This document shows positions 45,425 to 57,099 of a stretch of 64,000 nt of DNA, piece by piece. Source of the DNA: Cryptomeria japonica. Lineage: Eukaryota > Streptophyta > Pinopsida > Cupressales > Cupressaceae. Both the position numbers and the translations under genes were made by a program. Positions within the stretch are counted from its first letter, which is position 1, and every line of letters begins with the position of its first letter. The notes below the pieces were generated by a model, which saw only the letters and a program-made list of their open reading frames with translations, was not told where the DNA came from and did not search any database. The DNA lies in the NCBI RefSeq assembly GCF_030272615.1, contig NC_081412.1, forward strand, positions 666,978,352 to 667,042,351, written 5' to 3'.

Positions 45425-46822
45425 TGTTGGGAGATTGTTGGATATTGATTGATATGTTGTCATTGATGTAAACATATTTGCAATCAATATGTTGTTGTAT
45501 TAGAGTCAGATTGGTTGAGTTGGTTGAGCATGTTTATTGTAGATGAGTTGATGTGGTTTAAAGGGTTATGAGATAAGTATCTCTAGTTGATGTAGCATAA
45601 TTTTTAGAGGCCTGCATGATGATCTTATCGAGTTGTGTGATCTGGTATTAAGGTTGGTTATTCAATTGTTCAGTATTGGCAGTTTTGGTAAATCCATATG
45701 CTAAGCTCTAGAATTGTAATTTCTTTGGTTGTAGATGTGTGGGATGTGCTTTGGATGTTGATGTGTATCCTCAGTTCGTATGGTTCATAATTTGGAAATC
45801 CATATGCTAATGATGATGATGATGATTCTTGTGATGCAAGATATTGTTTTGTGCATGTCCTTGAGCTCCAAATGTGAGGTAATGATGATTCTTGTGATGC
45901 AAGATATTGTGGTTGTTGCGATGCAATTCACATTTCCTCGGGATGTTTCTAGATCATGTGCTATGCATATTGGTGGTTCGCATTAATCCTTGTGTGTTAT
46001 TGATGATTTTCCTGATTCGGTAATATTCCTCATGTTAAGCGATGTTTTCATTGTTGTAGAATGTTGTGGATTATTGAGGTATGATTATTAGGTGTATTTC
46101 TTATTTCCTATGGTTGTTTAGGTCTAGACCATGTCTTAGTTGACATTTTTTTGGTCTGCATGCATTATTATGGTGTATGTGATTATATTTTGTAATATGT
46201 AGCGTGTCGTGAGTTGACCTACATTGCTAGAATGATGATGTGTATAAATAAGCATTGTAATCATTGTGAGAGATGTATCTGTGTTGTATGGCTATGTGTG
46301 AATATTGTATCTATCATTCAGTAGTTGGGAAAGTATGCAAACTTTAGCGAATTTGTTGCAGAGAAAATTTGTTAGTGAGCTTAACTGGAACTATACTTAG
46401 GCATGTGAAGATGCTATTTTATTAGTTCATGATTCTCTGGACTACTATCCGAATTTTTTGTAACTCAGTAAGACTTTTTTCAAGGTAGGGAACATTCCCT
46501 AAAGGTTGTAGCCTTTTTGGTTTTCTTATTTTGAGTAGTAAGCTCTAGGTAGTGTGCCTAAATGCATGTGCATTCCTCATTGTAATATTTTACTTACTCT
46601 TAACATGGTATTATCTGATTGTGGGTGTGATCCCACCATGGTTTTTCCTTTGACTTGGTTTTTCACATCAAAAATCTTTGTGTTATGTGTGTTATTAATG
46701 TGGTGTTGTCTTATGCTTTAACTATCAAATCTATGTTGTGGTTAAATTGTAGTAAGGTTTTCAAATTCTGGTGCAAACTGATTCACCCCTCGAGGCCTCA
46801 GTTTGTTGAATTGTTGCCAACA
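45425..46822 (+). mobile_element. Solo LTR, copia-like, about 1.4 kb
   Basis: Begins TGTTGGGAGATTGTTGG and ends GTTGCCAACA, a TGTTGG/CCAACA inverted end pair. The flanks share CCTA (A-CCTA before, CCTA-T after), a 4-5 bp target duplication. gypsy-3 RNase H reads straight across the site, which confirms an insertion. A TATA-like GTATAAATAAG lies at about 46241 and 'GTGATCCCACCATGGTTTTTCC' type sequence near 46625. There is no internal region, so it is a solo LTR left by recombination. The frames 45780-45986 and 46655-46864 are incidental. Strand is inferred from the TATA and terminal region. Confidence 0.75.
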
Positions 46823-48254
46823 CCTATTTATCCTATCACTACGTTCTCAATAGAAGATAGTTGAGTGGGTCAACCATAGAAATGAGCTCTATTTGGTGAT
46901 TACAAATATAGTTTAAAAGGCTTTGTGAGCTAAAGATGGTATCTCGGCACACTTGTTTTATGCGGGAATACTTGATCTCATATTTTACTAAGATGTGTCT
47001 AATGTAGTAAATGGATCTCTTTACCTATCTCATCCTAATGTGCTAGATAGTACAACTCATGCAGTTGATATGTAAAGAGATTCTAGCTTGTAAATAATTT
47101 GAGCCTAATGCACAAATGATGAAGCTTGATACTCCTTGCTTTGGTCACAAGTCTACTAACAAGAATCACCCCACTGAAATTTTACATTAGTGTGGAGTAG
47201 TTGAGAGATTGGTTGACACTTACAAACAAGTTTTATGTCTTCAACTAAATTTGTAGACCTCTCTTGACATTATGATATCATTGAGGGACATCAGTTAAGT
47301 TCATCATCTTCTTTCACCTTAAGGGGGTTTAACTAAGAGATACATACTTCATTTTTACTTTTATTGAGACTAATAGCACTTGAGGGCGGATTTCACTAGG
47401 GGACACTTTATTTCTTTTCATATTTTACCTATTTTAATGACTATGGAGCTCATCTTGCTCCCCAAAGTAATAAATGATTTTCATTCATATCAAAACTTGA
47501 TTTGTGGTCACCAGGGGTAGGATGTCATGAATTCTCATGAACTCAATGAATGCCTCATATTTTTCCAGCATTTTAAGAGATGTGAGACCTTCTTGGTCCC
47601 AATCTATAATTTTAATCTATAGCAGAGTGAAAGGTCAAGTATAATGATGACATCATCATGGAATAGTGGGGAGATATTATATCATTAAATGAGAATGTAA
47701 TGATTCTATCTATAATAATATGCACACAATTATAATTTGTTTCATCATTATTAGAGGTACTATATGGTTCTATAGGTAATTATTGTGAAGGTATTTATCC
47801 AAGACCTCTTCTATGAAAATTTTCTTGAACCTAAATTTGTTCTATAATACCTTGTTAATTAAGGCCCGATCCTTTATCATTGTAGTTCATGTTTTAATTA
47901 ATGTGGAGGGGCATAGGAAAATTCTATTTATAATTGAGTCATACTTGAACAACCACATATTAATATCATTCTTAAGTTGTTCATCCTCAAGTGTGCCTAG
48001 TGATAAAAACATAATGGATTCATATTCCTTTGTGTTAGGCTCTTTTTTATTCCCTTGTTGATAGGTTTGGTCATGTGAATGAGAAGAGAAAGGCATTGTG
48101 ACAATGTCAAATGCATCATGTAACTCATACTCTCTACATCCCTTTTTTTGTCATCTTGACCTCAGGGACAATAAGATCTAAGATTGTACTTGTGTAGTAG
48201 AAGAGGATCATATAATGCTGGAGTCAATATGATGAATCCTTAGTTGTACTAGAA
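46823..48254 (-). pseudogene. gypsy-3 RNase H and pre-RT remnants
   Basis: Minus strand shows 'VDPLNYLLLRT' beside the solo LTR, 'IYYIRHILVKYEIKYS' (about 47000-46950) and, further upstream, 'KLIDWDQEGLTSLKMLEKY' (about 47610-47550), matching gypsy-1 'KLIDWENKGPIKIETF'. The 47887-48096 frame ('MPFSSHSHDQTYQQ...') is part of the same pre-RT linker. Heavily mutated. Confidence 0.6.
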
Positions 48255-48259
48255 GGTGT

Positions 48260-49468
48260 TGTAGCGTCCTAAAATTGCGACACTTGCAATTTCGACTGCA
48301 TTTCGGTCTTCACGATGGCGACGCAACATGAAACCTGAATGGAGACCCCAAAACCTGTTTATAGCACCAAAAACTGCATTTTCTTGCACCCTGGCCTGAT
48401 CCTCCTTTGCACCTTGCTATCCCGGGAGGTGGGACCAGAGCGCCCAGCGCCCTGGTCCTTCCTTGGTCCCTGGCCCTATTTTGGGCCCGGTCTCCTATGG
48501 GGCTTCGGGTCTTTTTGTTTGCAATTTGGAAAATAACATTTCCTGGTCGGTCTAAGGTCGGGAAAATCAGTCTATCAGCCCTTATTGACAAGTATATAAA
48601 CTACATTTTCCTCTCCCATTTGGATGGATGGAAAAAAGGTGGAAACGATACTCGAGCATTCAAGCATTCAAGCATTCCTTCAAGCAATTGAGCATTCTAA
48701 GTCTCCATTCAAGGCTAAGTGTTGCATTCAAGACAAGGATTCAACCATTGAAGAGGAGATCACTTACTACATACTACTACAACATACAACATACAACAAC
48801 ATCTATACCTTCGCACATAAGGATACAAACATCCTTACAACAAGGTATTAGTACTTGTTTTACATTACAAACAATTACATTTACAACATTTCTCATTTCT
48901 TGGTTAATTCCAAAACCGGGGTTTGACCTAAGGGCAAACCCCTAATCCCTAACCCCCCCAATCATCTTCGCTTTTTTGTGTGTAGGTTGTAGGTACGCGG
49001 CTGAAATTGAAGATCTGGAATCCTTGTGCAAAGACGAACAGATCCCCCTTCGTTTCGCGGATTTTTCGGAGGACCGTGTGCACGCCGGGCGCCATCGTCC
49101 CATCAACTTTCGCTCAAATTTGCAGGACAGAGCCGTCTCGACATTTTACTACTAATTCCAAGTCCGCAGCTTCATCCTATATCCCTAACTCAGTTTATAA
49201 GTGAATCTTTCTCACTTTCTATGCATTCCTAGCTTAATTCTCTTATCAACATTCTTTACAAAAGAGGGTAGCCTTGCTGTCTTAACCCTTGAAACTCATT
49301 TAGAATCCAGTCTTGCATTGTGTGGGATTGGATCTTGTGGGTTTCAACCCCTCTTTTCAATGTAAAGTCTCTCCTAAGTGAAAACCGCCAACCCTAGTGA
49401 CCTCCCTTCTCTCTCCTCGGAGTTGGAGAGGGGAGAGCAACTAGGGTTCGATTATTTTCCGCTTTACA
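48260..49468 (+). mobile_element. Solo LTR, 1,209 bp, with perfect target duplication
   Basis: Starts TGTAGCGTCCTAAAATTG and ends TTCCGCTTTACA, with GGTGT directly before (48255-48259) and after (49469-49473). gypsy-3 coding resumes at the far side. It is distinctly richer in G/C than its surroundings. It holds a TATA-like AGTATATAAAC at about 48591 and, 370 bases later, a leader-like region. Open frames on both strands within it (48310-49232) are by-products of the higher GC. No internal domain remains. Confidence 0.85.
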
Positions 49469-49473
49469 GGTGT

Positions 49474-49885
49474 AACATCCATGCTTAGGCAATTATGGTA
49501 CTTTTGGAAGGAGTTATAAGGATCTATAATATTGAAATGGATAAGGATTGACATAGATAGTGACTTCAATTTCATTTTTAGGGATCTTGTTGTATTGATG
49601 GAATATGGAATGAATGAATTACATGTCATGGAGCCATGTGCATGCTACAAGAATATTGTATTAGAGATAAAAATCAATAACATGATAACCAATGCACTAT
49701 AAGGTCAAGTCCACCTATATAGGGAGGTATATGGTACCTTTAGATTCTTAGTTTTCATTGTTATATGCTTTGATGGAAATGACTTGAGGATCTAGAATTT
49801 CTACGGAATATCCTAATTTAAAAAGTATTTTAATGTACATAAATCTAAGGAGAAACCATTATCTAGTTGAACTCTACTATTTATG
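49474..49885 (-). pseudogene. gypsy-3 aspartic protease remnant
   Basis: Recognised by alignment in order with gypsy-1: 'GYSVEILDPQVISIKAYNNE', 'SKGTIYLPI', 'YNILVACTWLHDM' and 'NPYPFQYYRSL'. The active-site stretch reads 'QLDNGFSLDLCTL', so D-G-G has become D-N-G. Several stops are present. The upstream limit near 49885 is where similarity ends. Confidence 0.65.
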
Positions 49886-50210
49886 GCTTCACTTTAACCC
49901 CTTTTCATGTCTCATGAATTCACATTAGTGCCATTTCGGTCCTTTGACCCACTTTGACTCAATTTCTTTGATTTACCCATTTTGACACAAATCCTCGAAT
50001 TCTCCCATTTTCTCTCCATTTTGACCTAATTTGACCTAATTAAGGTCTCTACACATCAATTTAACTAATTTTCTACCCTCTCTCTTGGTAAAAATACTTC
50101 TTAAGTTAAATCAATAAATTCAATTATTTATTTATTTGTCTCCTTTGTCCAATAATCAATTAAATTATTTTTATTTAATTAATTAACCCATAAATGAGTG
50201 TCATAAATTA

Positions 50211-50259
<49 letters not shown>

Positions 50260-50959
50260 TTTATTTTCTTCCAAAATAAAGATAATTAATAAAAGTTATT
50301 CATTAATTCATCTTTATCTACTTTTTTATGATGAGATATTTAATAAATTTAATTTATTAATTGCCTCTTTTAATCCTCTCATATGAGGATAATGTTGTTT
50401 TTTTAATTTTCTATTTCCTCTAGTTCATCCTTTTGAATGGAGATTATTAAATAATTTTTTATTATTAAATCTCCTAGTATCTTCAAACTTGCTAATCTAT
50501 TGTTATGAGAAGATAATCAAGGATTTTATTTTTAGTTCTCATAATATATTCCCATCTGCTATCTTCTATGTTCACCATTCCCCTGAATGGTAGCTCCATC
50601 ATGTACTCAATTAGGGATTAATAAAAGATCATTTCAATCCTAGCAGTTCACCAAGTTTTGAATTTACTATAAATTGGGACCTCATTTTTCATTCAAATCA
50701 TCTATTTTTTACATTGTTATTCACTTAAAATTCTCATTCTTGTAATAATCATTTAGAAAGTTCATGTTAGCATTGTTATCATTTAATTTTTATAATCACA
50801 TACTTCTAGTAATCGCTATCACATCTTACTTGGTTTCAATCATATTCATGTATCCTCGCTTATAAAGAACAATAGATCTTCATTAGATATGAATTGAGAA
50901 GCAACGAGGCCACGTTGTAGGAATGCAATGGTGATACCATTTTATTTTACATTTTGCAT
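49886..50959. other. AT-rich, LTR-like stretch
   Basis: About 1.1 kb with 'tttgacccactttgactc' type phrases, AT-rich palindromic units (for example TTAATAAATTTAATTTATTAAT near 50340-50360) similar in style to 41802-42010, and a (TA)n run. It looks like part of an LTR, but no ends, partner copy or coding part were found. Confidence 0.35.
50213..50256. repeat. (TA)n microsatellite
   Basis: Uninterrupted TA dinucleotide run of about 44 bases between AT-rich palindromic units. Confidence 0.95.
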
Positions 50960-51760
50960 TTCTTTTAAATGTCTTTATTGGTTTTGACTAATAAAAGTAG
51001 GGTAGGCCTGAACCATTACATATTCGTAAAGAGACACCAAGGGCGCATGAGGGATGCACTAATAGCAAAAAAAAACCCCACCAAAGAACATCAAATACCC
51101 AACAGGAAAAACTGAGAACGAACAACTGAAGTAAAAAACCAACAAACAGAGAAAAACTAGGAACACCACAACATGGAAGAACCAAGTAGCACAAACATAA
51201 AGTGATGGTCTATTGCATGAGCGTGCTCTTTTCTTGCCAATCTTGACACAAACTAAGCACCTTATTAGAAAAGGAAACTTTTTAACTTGAACCAATCCCA
51301 GAGCTAGACAAGACTAGCATGGAGTCAAGGGTCATCTTAACCATTGAGTCAATGGGGCAAAATCCTTGGCCAGGGGCTCCATGTGCCTTTTTTTTTTCCT
51401 TCTCATTTCCATCTCATCATGGATGGCCTTTAGGGAGGCATTGTGCTTTCTATCCATATTCATAAAAGAAAAATTGATCTCCTCAATTTTCATTTTAAGG
51501 GCCTCCTGGTTTTTCTTGACCTCTTCCAACTCAAGCTTTCTACCCACCATCTAGTTCCTGGAGTCCATATCATCAATCTTTCTACCCATTGTATCCCACT
51601 ACCCCATCATACCAACAAGATCACTATCAATTTTCCAAACCTTTCCATATCCAAATCACCACCCAAGTGTTGGTCGTAGCCTCAGCCTCCATCATCACCT
51701 CCAACTAATTGATCTTTTTAATAGCCACATTCATATGTGCAAAGAGCTAGTTAATAAACT
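50960..51760 (-). mobile_element. 5'-truncated LINE, 3' end only
   Basis: Minus-strand coiled-coil frame (51550-51332, 'MVGRKLELEEVKKNQEALKM', 'DEMEMRRKKKRHMEPLAKDF') followed by a T/G-rich UTR ending '...GGTTCAGGCCTACCC', 'TTTTATTAGTCAAAACC'. The same arrangement of coiled coil plus UTR closes the LINE at 5466-6345. The minus frames 50988-51295 are UTR. 5' truncation is normal for LINE copies. Confidence 0.55.
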
Positions 51761-52881
51761 TTTCCTATCTTTGAACATCATCATGTAGGTAACAAATAAA
51801 TTAAAATTATAAGTAGAAATAATATAGTATTTTAATTTATAATATTCGTTAGATATTTTTTAAAGATGATATTATAATTATATTTTTATTTTATCATATT
51901 TTAAATATTATCTTCAATTTTTTTAATATGAATATAAAGAAATATTTTTAATTTAATAGTAAATTTTAGATTTTTGTTGTGTACAATTTTTTATCATATT
52001 TATTAGAGCAATACATACTTATTTAGAATACTTAATATCAATATTAAAATTTATAATTCAAATGATCCAATGGCTATAGATAGTACAATCATCCTACAAG
52101 TCTCTCCATAAGTGTGGACCATCGATCATGTAAGTTAGTGGATTGGGTTCATATAGAAAATGTCTTCGGCATAACAATATAACTTATATAAAACCTAAAT
52201 GATTTTAATATCTTTTGGTAAACATAAATCTTCGTATCTGTGATGTTTATATCTAACACAAATGATCTAATAATTGAACAAAAAAATAGTATTTATTGTT
52301 ATAAAAGAAACACATTATTATTTCAAATTATATAACTTCTATTCTACTTTAAATGGTCATAAAACTGTTTGACAACTTTTCACATTTCATTATAAAATAC
52401 AAAGTATTTACTACACTCATCTTTTATATTTGTGGTAGGATGAGCATATAATATGAAGTATTCAAATCTATATACTTTGTCACTCCAACAATTATATACA
52501 TAAGAATAATATTTTTCCACATAACAATAATAATTGTCTAAATGACATACTTATATTGGATAGTCATGATATTTCATACAAAGAAAAAAAAATACATCAC
52601 ACTTTTCAATGAAAGTTTTTATAATTTTTAGGTTGAGAGGCACCCACCTTTTTTTTTCCCTATAATGAATAGAAATTAAAGACTAAAATCTAAATTAAAA
52701 AAAAAACTTTCTATTATTATTGGTATTTATAATAATGACTACACAATGATAATGTAAAAATAAGTTTAAGAGTAAAATCTAAATTAAAAAGCAAATTTCT
52801 ATTATTATTATTTATTAAATACGAAAAAAATTTAAATCTAGATTTAAAAGAAACAAATCTAAATTAAAAAGAAACATATTG

Positions 52882-52925
<44 letters not shown>

Positions 52926-53412
52926 AAAATTCTAATTTAAAAAATTATGTTTTCAAATCTAGATTTAAAAGAAACTTCTATTTATTTATTGCATGCAAAT
53001 CATTTCAACTCTAAAAAATATTTTTTTAAAATCTAGACTTAAAATAAGACTAAATTCTAATAAATATTAATCATATAAAATAAATTAATGCATGGTAAAG
53101 GTAAAGATTTTTTAAATGTTTATAAAATATAAAATTGCTAGTTAATATAACATTTATTGATTCTCTTATTCCTATAAAAATTCATCTTTAACAAAAATTC
53201 AATCATTTATTTATTTATTTTTATATAAATTTAGAAGACTAGAAATTCTAGGACCACACCTCGATAACAACCATGGATACAACAAAGTTGAATACATAAA
53301 CCAAGTACTAAAACAATACTAAGAACCTGTCTATATACAACCTGCGGACTCCAAAATACAAATTAATTATAATTTGTAAAATTGAAACCAGTTGTTGCCT
53401 CCCAAACAGGAA
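51761..53412. other. AT-rich stretch downstream of the TNL gene
   Basis: No gene recognised. Between about 52680 and 52990 a word close to AAATCTAAATTAAAAA recurs at least four times, some copies followed by 'CTATTATTATT', which suggests a diverged 60-120 bp tandem array. A (TA)n run sits inside it. The TNL 3' UTR must lie at the right end (below 53413), but no clear polyadenylation signal could be chosen. Confidence 0.45.
52883..52920. repeat. (TA)n microsatellite
   Basis: TA dinucleotide run of about 38 bases within the diverged AAATCTAAATTAAAAA repeat area. Confidence 0.9.
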
Positions 53413-56400
53413 TCAATACGATCGCAAGTACTTTGATAAAATAGTGATAAGCTGCAAAATAAAAAGAAACCTAATAACAGATCGAAGATTACGAATGAAG
53501 CCTTCATGAAATAGGCCTATTGACGTTTCAAAAACCCTCACCTTTCCCACAAACTGGCTTCTCTCGTCAGAATCGTACGGAGCCGTTATACAATAATATA
53601 TCTTCCCTCCACGGACATACCTTATTCCCATAATGGCCTTGCCCTTCAACCACTCCCACTCTTTCAATGCTTCTGGTGCGCTCACATCACTTAAGTTCGA
53701 GAAGGTTTCGTCTTCAAAGTGCTCCAAACGAGATTCAAGATCCACGTTAGGTTGAAGATCGTCTTCAGCAGCGCGGCAAATGGCCTCACTCTCAGAATAC
53801 CAACTCAGTTTGATTTCCTCTAATTGTGGCGAGTCTCCCATATTGGGAAGTCCTTTCAAACTGTCGTTATAGACCAGATGGAATACCTGTAATTCATAGC
53901 AGCCACTAACATCAGGAGGATCTTCAACCCTCCAGCAATTATATAATCCTAACTTCTTTAATTTCCTCAGTGGTGAGAAGTTGGGAAAGCTTTGTAAATT
54001 TTCTAGTGTGGAAAACCAAACATCCTCCAACAAGAGACAACATGTTATATCCGGGGGCTCTCTTATAGCACACTTCCCAAGCTTGAGCACAGTTAAATTT
54101 GATAGAAGTCTAAAATATGGAAGCTCCTCTACATTTATCAAATTCCATAGTTGAAGATTTTTCAGTCCCTCACAAGATTCTAAACTTTTAAGCACTGAAA
54201 CATCATTTGATGTAACAAACGACTCTATCTGGGCATCTATATCTGGACATGCCTTCACTGCATCTAAATCTGGACATGCCTTCACCGCATCACGATCCCA
54301 CAATACAGTTTTGGATATTTTCTTACATCCCATGACGGGCCCTGACAATTCCCACCGAAAGCGACTGCGGATGACATTACTTTGAAGCTCCACGCATTCT
54401 GTACAGTCGAGGGACCCCTTCACTTTATCACACACACTAAATTCCACTTTCTCCAAATACCGCAAACCATTCAACCACGGAAATTCACAGAGGGATCGAC
54501 AACAAACATTAATCTCTCTCAGAAAACCACAACCGGTAAGATCTCCCAGCTGATTGAGCACCCAGCTGCCTGCAAAATTGATCTGTAGATGTTGTAATCT
54601 TTTGAGGCTGCTTAGCTCGGGAAGTTCAAACATTGTATTTACTTCGCTTATCTGAAGCCACGCGAGCTGTTGCAATTTTTGAAGACCTTCAAGCGCTTTC
54701 AGATCTTTGCAATTGTGGAGTGTAATACTTCTGAGACGGCCCATCCCACCCAAAGCAAGTTTGCTCATATTCTGCACACCTACAAGCTGAAGCACCAACA
54801 GATTTTGAAGGTCGTGTGGGGCGATCTGGGACAGTCTTTGATGCATGCACTGCTCCAACCTAGCCAATTCAAACCCTGCATTTTCTTCTGATATTAACCC
54901 ACGTATACTACGTGGGTCACCTTTCCACCACAGCCATCTCCTCATTTCATTTGCTTTGCTTTGTGCGAACTCAACATATAGGTCGTGTATGCGAATTTCA
55001 AGTCCAGATTCTTCAATAAAAGCCTTCTTACATAGGTCCTCAACCTGAACCCATGTATAAATTAAGTCTTCAGCGGTTTTTCAGTTAAAAACACCCAGAT
55101 CATAAACTAAAAAGTCTTAAAAGAAAATATTCAAACTTACTGCTTTCTCAATAAACCAGATCTCTTTGTTGAGAATCATTGCCAGCCACACAGTGACTTT
55201 GTGAAGAGACATATTAGGCGGCATATAAAGGGTGAGAAGCATGAAAATGGTGCGATATTCAGGACGCATGTTGTCAAAAGCTTTCCCTAGCAAATCCAAC
55301 AAATCATCCAAACCATAGCCGCGTCGGTCCACCCAGCCTTCTATCTCAGCAACCCACTTTGACAAATGCGGACCATATTTACTGAAGAGGTGGCCGCCAA
55401 AAGCTTTTAATGCGAGCGGATGGAATCTTCCATCTCTCGGGCCGATCTCTTTGAACGAGCATCTTTTTGCACACTTGACAGCAAAAGCTTTGTCCTCCGC
55501 CCCCAACATTGATATTTCTACACATGTCCTTTCCAACAAGATACCTATGGCTTCCTCCTCTTCAAGCGCTGGTACGCGCATGCATGACTGCTTATCTATC
55601 TTGAAATACTTTTTGAGAACATCTACACTCCGACCGCTCAAAAGGATGCAGCTGTCTTCTCCCAGCTCTGCCTTAAGATAATAGGTCACTTCGTCTATGC
55701 TTTCTTCTGAGATATTGTCCAGAACCAACAATACCCTTTTTCCCTTCGCTCTTCTATATAACTCAACTTGTGCCTGTAAGTTATATTGGAAAATGCAGAA
55801 CACTCGAACGTCTTATTAGAAAATTCAGAAGACGTAAAAATATTACGATGGAAAGGAAGAACATCCCGTAAACGAAATTAAAAGCTGTGAAATTCGTCAC
55901 CTGATCTTGGTCTATCAGTTCTTGGAGATACGACTTAGGATAGCAAGTGAGATATTGCAGGGCAACTTTAATTCTCTCAAATGAATCGCCTCTAGAAAAT
56001 TCCAGATGGCATACTTTGCCCTTAAAATCCCCCAATTTGAAGTTACAAAAAGCCTTGCCAAGTGTAGTTTTCCCCTGCCCCGGTATTCCATACAATCCTG
56101 CACTACGGATTCCCCTTTTGTCGGAATGAACAGTGTTGAAGAAATCCTCAACCTCCTGCAACCCATAAATATAATATAAACATTAGCCTCTGAATATATG
56201 CGTGATAAAAGCAAAACAAGGTAGTGAGGCGTTTTTACCTGGCACATTCGTGCTTGCCCTGGCACATTGTACCTTGGTGAGGGTGTTATCATATGCCAGA
56301 TTTGATTCACAATTTCATCTCTGAACATCACTTCATCATCACCTTCAATGAACTTCAACCCGTTAATTCGCCGTACTGCATTCAAAGATTGGTGCCATTC

Positions 56401-56982
56401 GGCTCGCTTTTCCTCGGATTTCTCCAACTGTTTCCACTTTTCGTCGTCTGCCGAAATGTTTTTAAGAGTATCCGGTGAAATCTGGAAGAACAAGGGTAAA
56501 ATTTTGAGATTGGGATTTGTACGGGTTCTGTCTCTCGCTTCCACAAAAGCAGAGAGTTCAAGCATGGGCCACTTTGATTGGAGGAATTCCATAGAGAGAA
56601 GCAATACTGCTACTTGGCATGTCTTAGCGGCTTCAAATATACGATGGGGGAAATCTTCCCCCACTGGCAAACTTTCCCGATCTTGATCAAAGAAGCAGGA
56701 CACGCCCTGGTTTCTGAGGTCTCTGTATAGCTGCCTGACAAAATTTTTCTGCTTACCACTGTGACTCAGAAATACATCTTGAGCCAAAAATTCCTGTCTT
56801 TGGTCACTGTTAATTCAAATGAGGGGTGAGTTTTAAAGTTGGACTCATATGGCGGAGGAAGAGAGAAACATTCAAATAATTTGAAATTCATTATCTCACC
56901 TCTGAATCGGTGTGCTTAGTTGGGTGCAAAAATTTGGTATCTCCACAGTCGAACGCCAGTATTCTCGGCTGCTTGAGTTCAT
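53413..56982 (-). CDS. TIR-NBS-LRR (TNL) disease-resistance protein, 5 inferred exons
   Basis: Intracellular immune receptor. Inferred exons (minus): 56982-56900, 56806-56239, 56155-55901, 55773-55141, 55044-53413; all introns are GT-AG and the joined frame is open for 1,056 codons. The TIR begins 'AQDVFLSHSGKQKNFVRQL' (about residue 38). NB-ARC: P-loop GIPGQGKTT (240-248), kinase-2 RVLLVLDN (315-322), RNBS-B SCILLSGRS (343-351), GLPL-like HPLALKAFGG (420-429), MHD-like IHDLYVEFA (532-540). About 15 irregular LRRs follow (from about 560), then a non-LRR C-terminal part ('IMGIRYVRGGKIYYCITAPY'). Known for the family: effector sensing triggers TIR NAD+ hydrolysis and defence signalling. The start is chosen because exon 1 ends in phase 2 and joins a strong acceptor (TTAACAG); an upstream ATG at 57019 opens another frame. 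It is the only gene here without a disabling lesion. Confidence 0.85.
54233..54286 (-). repeat. 27-bp in-frame tandem duplication in the TNL LRR
   Basis: Two 27-bp units (54233-54259 and 54260-54286) differing at two positions encode D-A-V-K-A-C-P-D-L and D-A-(V/Q)... repeats between LRR blocks. It keeps the frame and lengthens an inter-repeat loop by nine residues. Confidence 0.85.
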
Positions 56983-57084
56983 GACTTGAGTGGTGTCGAT
57001 CTGATCCGTTGGGGAACATTCTTCTTGTATTTCTTCACACAATAAATATAAACGGGTAGTAAAGACAAGCAACCAAGGACTTTC

Positions 57085-57094
57085 GTATATATAT
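57085..57094 (-). promoter_or_regulatory. Candidate TATA box of the TNL gene
   Basis: Minus-strand ATATATATAC about 105 bases before the chosen ATG 56982. A second AT-rich candidate, TTTATATTTA, lies near 57045. Chosen on position only. Confidence 0.3.
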
Positions 57095-57099
57095 TTGTT

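Larger units (their letters stand above)
45130..49885 (-). mobile_element. Second Tat-type Ty3 remnant ('gypsy-3') with two solo LTR insertions
   Basis: Minus-strand homolog of gypsy-1. Its protease is at 49474-49885, its pre-RT part at about 47560-48254, its RNase H at 46823-47110 and the start of a second RNase H at 45130-45424. The gaps 48260-49468 and 45425-46822 are solo LTRs. The RT is largely missing: about 0.7 kb separates the pre-RT and DPL-Y-LL motifs, against 1.65 kb in gypsy-1. Every segment is full of stops and was recognised only by motif order against gypsy-1. Confidence 0.7.

Noticed and set aside
48310-49232. Several overlapping ORFs on both strands, some Pro/Arg-rich
   Set aside because: They lie within a GC-richer solo LTR, overlap in many frames and have no motif; chance frames.
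49471-50990. 'TGTAACATCC' at 49471 read as the start of another LTR
   Set aside because: The minus strand from 49474 to 49885 matches, motif by motif, the protease of gypsy-1, so this is interrupted gypsy-3 coding sequence and not an LTR start.
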